This document shows, in pieces, positions 6,701 through 9,154 of a DNA stretch of 9,154 bases. The stretch is from Candidatus Zixiibacteriota bacterium. Lineage in GTDB: Bacteria > Zixibacteria > MSB-5A5 > GN15 > FEB-12. The stretch lies in assembly GCA_023700785.1 (NCBI GenBank), contig JAMPYH010000088.1:1-9154 (forward strand), written 5' to 3'. The first letter of the stretch is position 1, and every line of letters starts with the position of its first letter. The notes under the pieces were generated by a model. That model searched no databases, had not been told where the DNA came from, and worked only from the letters and a program-made list of their open reading frames with translations. A program made the position numbers and the translations under genes.

Positions 6701-6803
6701 GACAGTCGTTATCGGCGGAGTGCTGACATCAACCGCGCTGACGCTGTTCATCCTGCCGGTGCTCTACTCACTCTTTGGTCGAAAGTCGATGGCGGAAGCA
6801 TAG
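3735..6803 (+). CDS. czcA: Heavy-metal efflux RND pump, CzcA/CusA family, inner-membrane subunit
   Basis: This 1022-aa proton-driven antiporter moves metal ions out with the adaptor. It shows the duplicated RND plan: TM1 (about 14-34), a large periplasmic loop, five TMs (about 336-488), TM7 (523-540), a second loop, and five TMs (858-1010). The HME signature is clear: FDAFPDTTP (36-44) and, in TM4, DFGLAVDNAVIQVEN with D393, D399 and E406 matching the proton-relay acids of CzcA. The segment FTQPIEMRVNEMIAGIR (650-666) resembles CzcA more than CusA. By alignment from memory, the three CusA copper-binding methionines are not conserved (N, V and E at the equivalent sites), so divalent Zn/Co/Ni/Cd is likelier than Cu(I)/Ag(I). 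ATG 3735 is chosen over in-frame TTG 3720: it starts MLHKLIDF like relatives, with AGG four bases upstream. Confidence 0.95.
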   Translation: MLHKLIDFTLQRRWFILALAGLLIVLGTVALFRLPFDAFPDTTPVMVQVNVSAPGWSPEEVERQITYPVERELSGLSGLTEVRSISKFGLCQVNLIFEDRIDVYLARQQVTERLVSVELPDGVESPRLGPVSTGLGEVLQYVVISSADDPTDARTVQDWIIKPQLQSVPGVAEINSWGGFEKQYQILFDPNRVVQYGLRLEEIVEAVSRGVRNVSGGEMVRGGEQTVVQGVGQVSTREEIEALVLESRDGVPIRVQDIADVVVGHEIRRGAATHQGNGEVVLGLGFMLTGENSHDVTQRMVDRLNEITQSLPPGVEVKPVYARTDLVDNVLDTVKHNLFYGAILVIAVLFAFLGNFRAGLIVASAIPLSMLFAFDLMTRFGIAGSLMSLGAIDFGLAVDNAVIQVENAVSRLQRANNGQPRLDVLRNAILEVRKPTLFGELIIMLVYLPILTLEGVEGKMFRPMAMTVIFVLLGSLILSFTVLPALLGAFLRSPKQHAEPRMVLWLQRHYRIALDWSLNHRTPVIAMSLVLLVAGMLLFNRLGSEFVPRLNEGTIAVNFVKLAGISLEQSKEYGNRVEQLVKAKFPDEIDQIWTRTGTAELSTDPMGLEVSDLFITLTPRERWTRASSQQELVALIDAEVNDLPGMNRVFTQPIEMRVNEMIAGIRADLGIKIFGDDLNLLEEKAEEISALIETIPGSADVTIEQLTGQPVFQLAVDRRRLSRHDLPASEVLSYIEAIGGIQTGELYEGQRRFDLVMKLDSSYIEVPEDVERIPLQSRTGAQLTLDQVTVPALAAGPASITREWGKRRAIVQTNVRGRDIGSFVDEVRDRIAKQISLPPGYFVRYGGQFENLERAQARLAIVVPLALLLILGLLYWTYGSLRDAILIFSGVPLAALGGVIALTLRGMPFSISAGVGFITLSGIAVLNGLVLVSSIKRMRTDGLPLESAIAESAVARLRPVMMTALVAAIGFLPMAVSASIGAEVQRPLATVVIGGVLTSTALTLFILPVLYSLFGRKSMAEA

Positions 6804-6830
6804 TCGAGCCAGGCACAGCATCATTGTTTG

Positions 6831-6867
6831 AAACGCCGAAAGCAGAGACTGCTTCCGGCGTTTTTTT
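6831..6867 (+). terminator. Strong intrinsic terminator of the efflux operon, between convergent genes
   Basis: AACGCCG (6832-6838) pairs with CGGCGTT (6856-6862), one A-C mismatch follows, and AAGCAG (6840-6845) pairs with CTGCTT (6849-6854) around an AGA loop. A run of seven T (6861-6867) follows for plus-strand transcripts. It begins 28 bases after the pump stop. Read on the minus strand it would serve norB, whose stop is at 6886, but the T-tract there is only about three long, so it is less efficient in that direction. Confidence 0.9.
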
Positions 6868-6885
6868 GTAGAGTAAAGGCGGGTT

Positions 6886-9138
6886 TTACTTTTTCGAGAT
6901 CTGATTTTTGTCGGTCGACCGCCCCTTGAGCAATGAGTGGCCGGTCGCCAGTCCAAAGACAAACAGCGACAGCACCACCGCGCCGACAGCAAAGACGGTA
7001 TCGCCGATCGCCCTGAGCCACTTGAAGACCTGGACAGTTGGCGAATAGAGGAACTCTGCGCTGCGCGCGAACCAGTAGCCATGCTCCACCGATGCCCAGG
7101 TTTGAAGCAGGCCGATCGGCAACAAGCTCAACAGCACCATGGCGAGCAGACCGCCGTTGATCGTCCAGAAGGAGAACTTGATCACGTTGTCCTTCCAGTC
7201 ATTTCGCACATAGAGAATGCGAAGGCAGAAGAGCATCAGCCCGATGCCGAGCATCCCATAGACGCCGAACAGCGCGGAGTGAGCATGCACCGGAGTCGTA
7301 TTGAGTCCCTGCATGTAATAGAGCGCGATAGGCGGATTGATCATAAATCCGAAAAGACCGGCTCCCAGCATATTCCAGAACGCGACCGAGACAAAAAAGA
7401 GGATCGGCCACCGATACTTCGCCACCCAGGGAGTCGAGCGCGACAGCCGGATATTGTCCCATGCCTCAAAGCCGATGATCGTCAGCGGCACCACTTCTAG
7501 CGCGCTGAACACAGCGCCGAGCGCCATCACCGCGGTTGGTGTGCCGGAGAAATAGAGATGATGCAAGGTTCCGACAATACCGCCGGTCAAAAAGATCGTG
7601 GTGGCGAACAGCACCGACGAATTGGCGGTCGCGATCCGGATCAACTGCAATCGCGCGAACATGAAAGCGATCACCACGGTCGCGAAGACCTCGAAGAATC
7701 CTTCCACCCACAGATGCACCACCCACCAGCGCCAGTATTCGACGATGGAGAGGTGGGTTCCTTTCCCCCACATTAGACCGGCCATGTAGAAACCGCCGAT
7801 CGCGATGGCGGAGATAATGAACATGGTGAGGAGCGTTTTCTGTTCTCCCCCTTTCCGGATAGCAGCGAAGACGTTGCGCCCAACAAGATAGAGCCAGAGG
7901 AAAAGGCCGATCAGCAAACCGATCTGCCAGACACGGCCAAGATCAACATACTCGTATCCCTGGTGTCCGAAATAGAACCAACTGTCGCCCGAGAGCATTC
8001 CCTTTACGGAAAGCCACTCACCGACCATTGAGCCGACAACGACGACGATAAGCGCGCCGAAAAGAACGTTTACGCCAAGTCTCTGAAACTTCGGCTCGAA
8101 GCCGGAGACGGCCGGGCCGATATAGAGTCCTGCCGCAAGCCAGGCGGTGGCGATCCAGAAAATGCCAAGTTGCGTGTGCCAGGTACGGGTAACCGCGTAC
8201 GGCAACCACTCCGCCAGAGGGATGCCGTAAAACTCGTTCCCTTCAACACCGTAATGGGCGGTGATCACTCCCATGATGATCTGCACCAAAAAGAGTCCCG
8301 CGACCACCCAGAAATATTTGATGGTCGCCAACTGCGACGGTGTCGGCTTGTCGGCGATCAAGGGATCGCTCGCGGGAATTCGTTCTGCCAAGGGTTCTTT
8401 CGGCTGGGACGCGTGGTACCAGACCAGAAGACCAATACCGCCCAGCAGGAAAATAATGCTAAAGCCGGTCCAGATGATCGCGTCGCCGGTCGGCACATTA
8501 TCGATCAGCGGCTCGTGCGGCCAGTTGCTGGTGTAGGTGATATCGTCGTTGGGGCGGTTGGTTGAGGCCGCCCACGAGGTCCAGAAATAGAACGACGCCA
8601 ACTGCCGTAGTTTGGTCGGGTCGGTCAGAGTGCCGGCCGGGATCGAATACGGCGTGTTGCCATTGGTGTAAAGATCGGAATAGTGTTTAAGGTTGTCGTC
8701 GAACGCCTGTTGGCGGATCGGGTCGATCTTTACGGAATTGGTGGCCTCGTCGTAGGTATTGGTTCGCATCAGTGATTTGAGGCGGGCTTGCAGTACTGCC
8801 TGCTGCTCGGCGGTCAGTTTGTCAAAGTCCGCGCCGAAGTTATCCTGCCCCCACGCGTTCAGGATGAACACGCACTCGCGATGCAGCCAGTCGGCAGACC
8901 AATCCGGCGCGACATAGCCGCCGTGCCCCCAGATCGAGCCGACCTCCATTCCTCCAAGCGATTGCCAGACATTCTGGCCGGCTGTAATATCCCCTTCCAT
9001 GATCATCTCGACCCCTTCGGTCGTGACGACACGCGCGGGGATCGGAGGTTTTTCCTGATAGATCTTGATTCCAGCCCATCCCAACACCGCGAAGGAGAGG
9101 ATGATGACGCTCCAGAAGCCGATCCATAACTTTCTCAT
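6886..9138 (-). CDS. norB: Quinol-dependent nitric oxide reductase (qNOR), single-subunit NorB
   Basis: qNOR is an inner-membrane heme-copper-superfamily enzyme that takes electrons from quinol and reduces 2 NO to N2O, for denitrification or NO detoxification. The 750-aa product is full length: TM anchor (about 5-25), a periplasmic N-terminal domain with the qNOR hallmark WGHGGYVAPDWSADWLHRE (70-88), then TM about 217-241 and a 12-helix core to about 735. The metal ligands are present: FeB histidines H475, H526 and H527; glutamates E479 and E483; and H618xH620 for heme b3 and heme b, with H321 (RTWH) as the other probable heme b ligand. These intact residues favour NO reductase over the related NO dismutase. 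The ATG at 9138 has SD AAAGGAAG six to seven bases upstream. The gene is convergent with the metal-efflux operon; only 16 bases of its promoter side are in the window. Confidence 0.96.
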   Translation of the reverse strand: MRKLWIGFWSVIILSFAVLGWAGIKIYQEKPPIPARVVTTEGVEMIMEGDITAGQNVWQSLGGMEVGSIWGHGGYVAPDWSADWLHRECVFILNAWGQDNFGADFDKLTAEQQAVLQARLKSLMRTNTYDEATNSVKIDPIRQQAFDDNLKHYSDLYTNGNTPYSIPAGTLTDPTKLRQLASFYFWTSWAASTNRPNDDITYTSNWPHEPLIDNVPTGDAIIWTGFSIIFLLGGIGLLVWYHASQPKEPLAERIPASDPLIADKPTPSQLATIKYFWVVAGLFLVQIIMGVITAHYGVEGNEFYGIPLAEWLPYAVTRTWHTQLGIFWIATAWLAAGLYIGPAVSGFEPKFQRLGVNVLFGALIVVVVGSMVGEWLSVKGMLSGDSWFYFGHQGYEYVDLGRVWQIGLLIGLFLWLYLVGRNVFAAIRKGGEQKTLLTMFIISAIAIGGFYMAGLMWGKGTHLSIVEYWRWWVVHLWVEGFFEVFATVVIAFMFARLQLIRIATANSSVLFATTIFLTGGIVGTLHHLYFSGTPTAVMALGAVFSALEVVPLTIIGFEAWDNIRLSRSTPWVAKYRWPILFFVSVAFWNMLGAGLFGFMINPPIALYYMQGLNTTPVHAHSALFGVYGMLGIGLMLFCLRILYVRNDWKDNVIKFSFWTINGGLLAMVLLSLLPIGLLQTWASVEHGYWFARSAEFLYSPTVQVFKWLRAIGDTVFAVGAVVLSLFVFGLATGHSLLKGRSTDKNQISKK

Positions 9139-9154
9139 CGCATTCTTCCTTTAC

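Noticed and set aside
6937..7500. Open frame of 187 codons on the plus strand opposite norB.
   Set aside because: It is antisense to a complete, motif-rich gene, encodes a low-complexity charged sequence and has no SD; long antisense frames are expected from this codon use.
6886..9138. Possibility that the NOR homologue is an NO dismutase.
   Set aside because: The FeB histidines and both active-site glutamates are in place, and the N-terminal hallmark is that of standard qNOR.

Overview
This window reads as a piece of chromosome from a Gram-negative bacterium of moderately high GC. It carries a tripartite-type RND metal pump (inner membrane plus periplasmic adaptor), Shine-Dalgarno (SD)-led genes, sigma70-like promoters and a quinol-dependent nitric oxide reductase. 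The phylum cannot be fixed from sequence alone. The overall look of the metal-efflux adaptor and of RsgA suggests an environmental FCB-group or candidate-phylum lineage (for example Zixibacteria-like), but that is a weak inference.

Layout. (1) Positions 1-95, minus strand: the first 31 codons of a gene for an exported protein, cut by the window edge. (2) Positions 96-597: a 500-base region with no long gene. It holds a leftward promoter with an adjacent inverted repeat. It also holds a rightward promoter (307-334) that appears to drive a short structured RNA, containing a 17-codon open frame behind a very strong SD and ending at a clean intrinsic terminator (478-500). (3) Positions 598-1795: a putative 57-aa protein overlapping the start of rsgA, a ribosome-assembly GTPase with all motifs intact. 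(4) Positions 1846-6867: a metal-efflux unit made of a promoter, a small secreted cysteine-rich protein, an RND adaptor with two Cys/His modules ahead of its conserved core, a 1022-aa CzcA/CusA-type pump, and a strong terminator. (5) Positions 6886-9138, minus strand: a complete qNOR-type nitric oxide reductase convergent with the pump operon.

How the genes work together. The metal-efflux cluster forms one transcription unit: small Cys-rich periplasmic protein, adaptor, pump. The adaptor and pump genes are separated by one base. No outer-membrane channel gene and no metal-sensing regulator lies in the window. NorB is a separate unit for respiratory or detoxifying reduction of NO to N2O, and all its metal-ligand residues are present. 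RsgA is an unrelated housekeeping gene.

The least explained parts are the structured transcript at about 341-500 and the Cys-rich accessory parts of the efflux system. Nothing here is a clear mobile element, CRISPR array or defence system.
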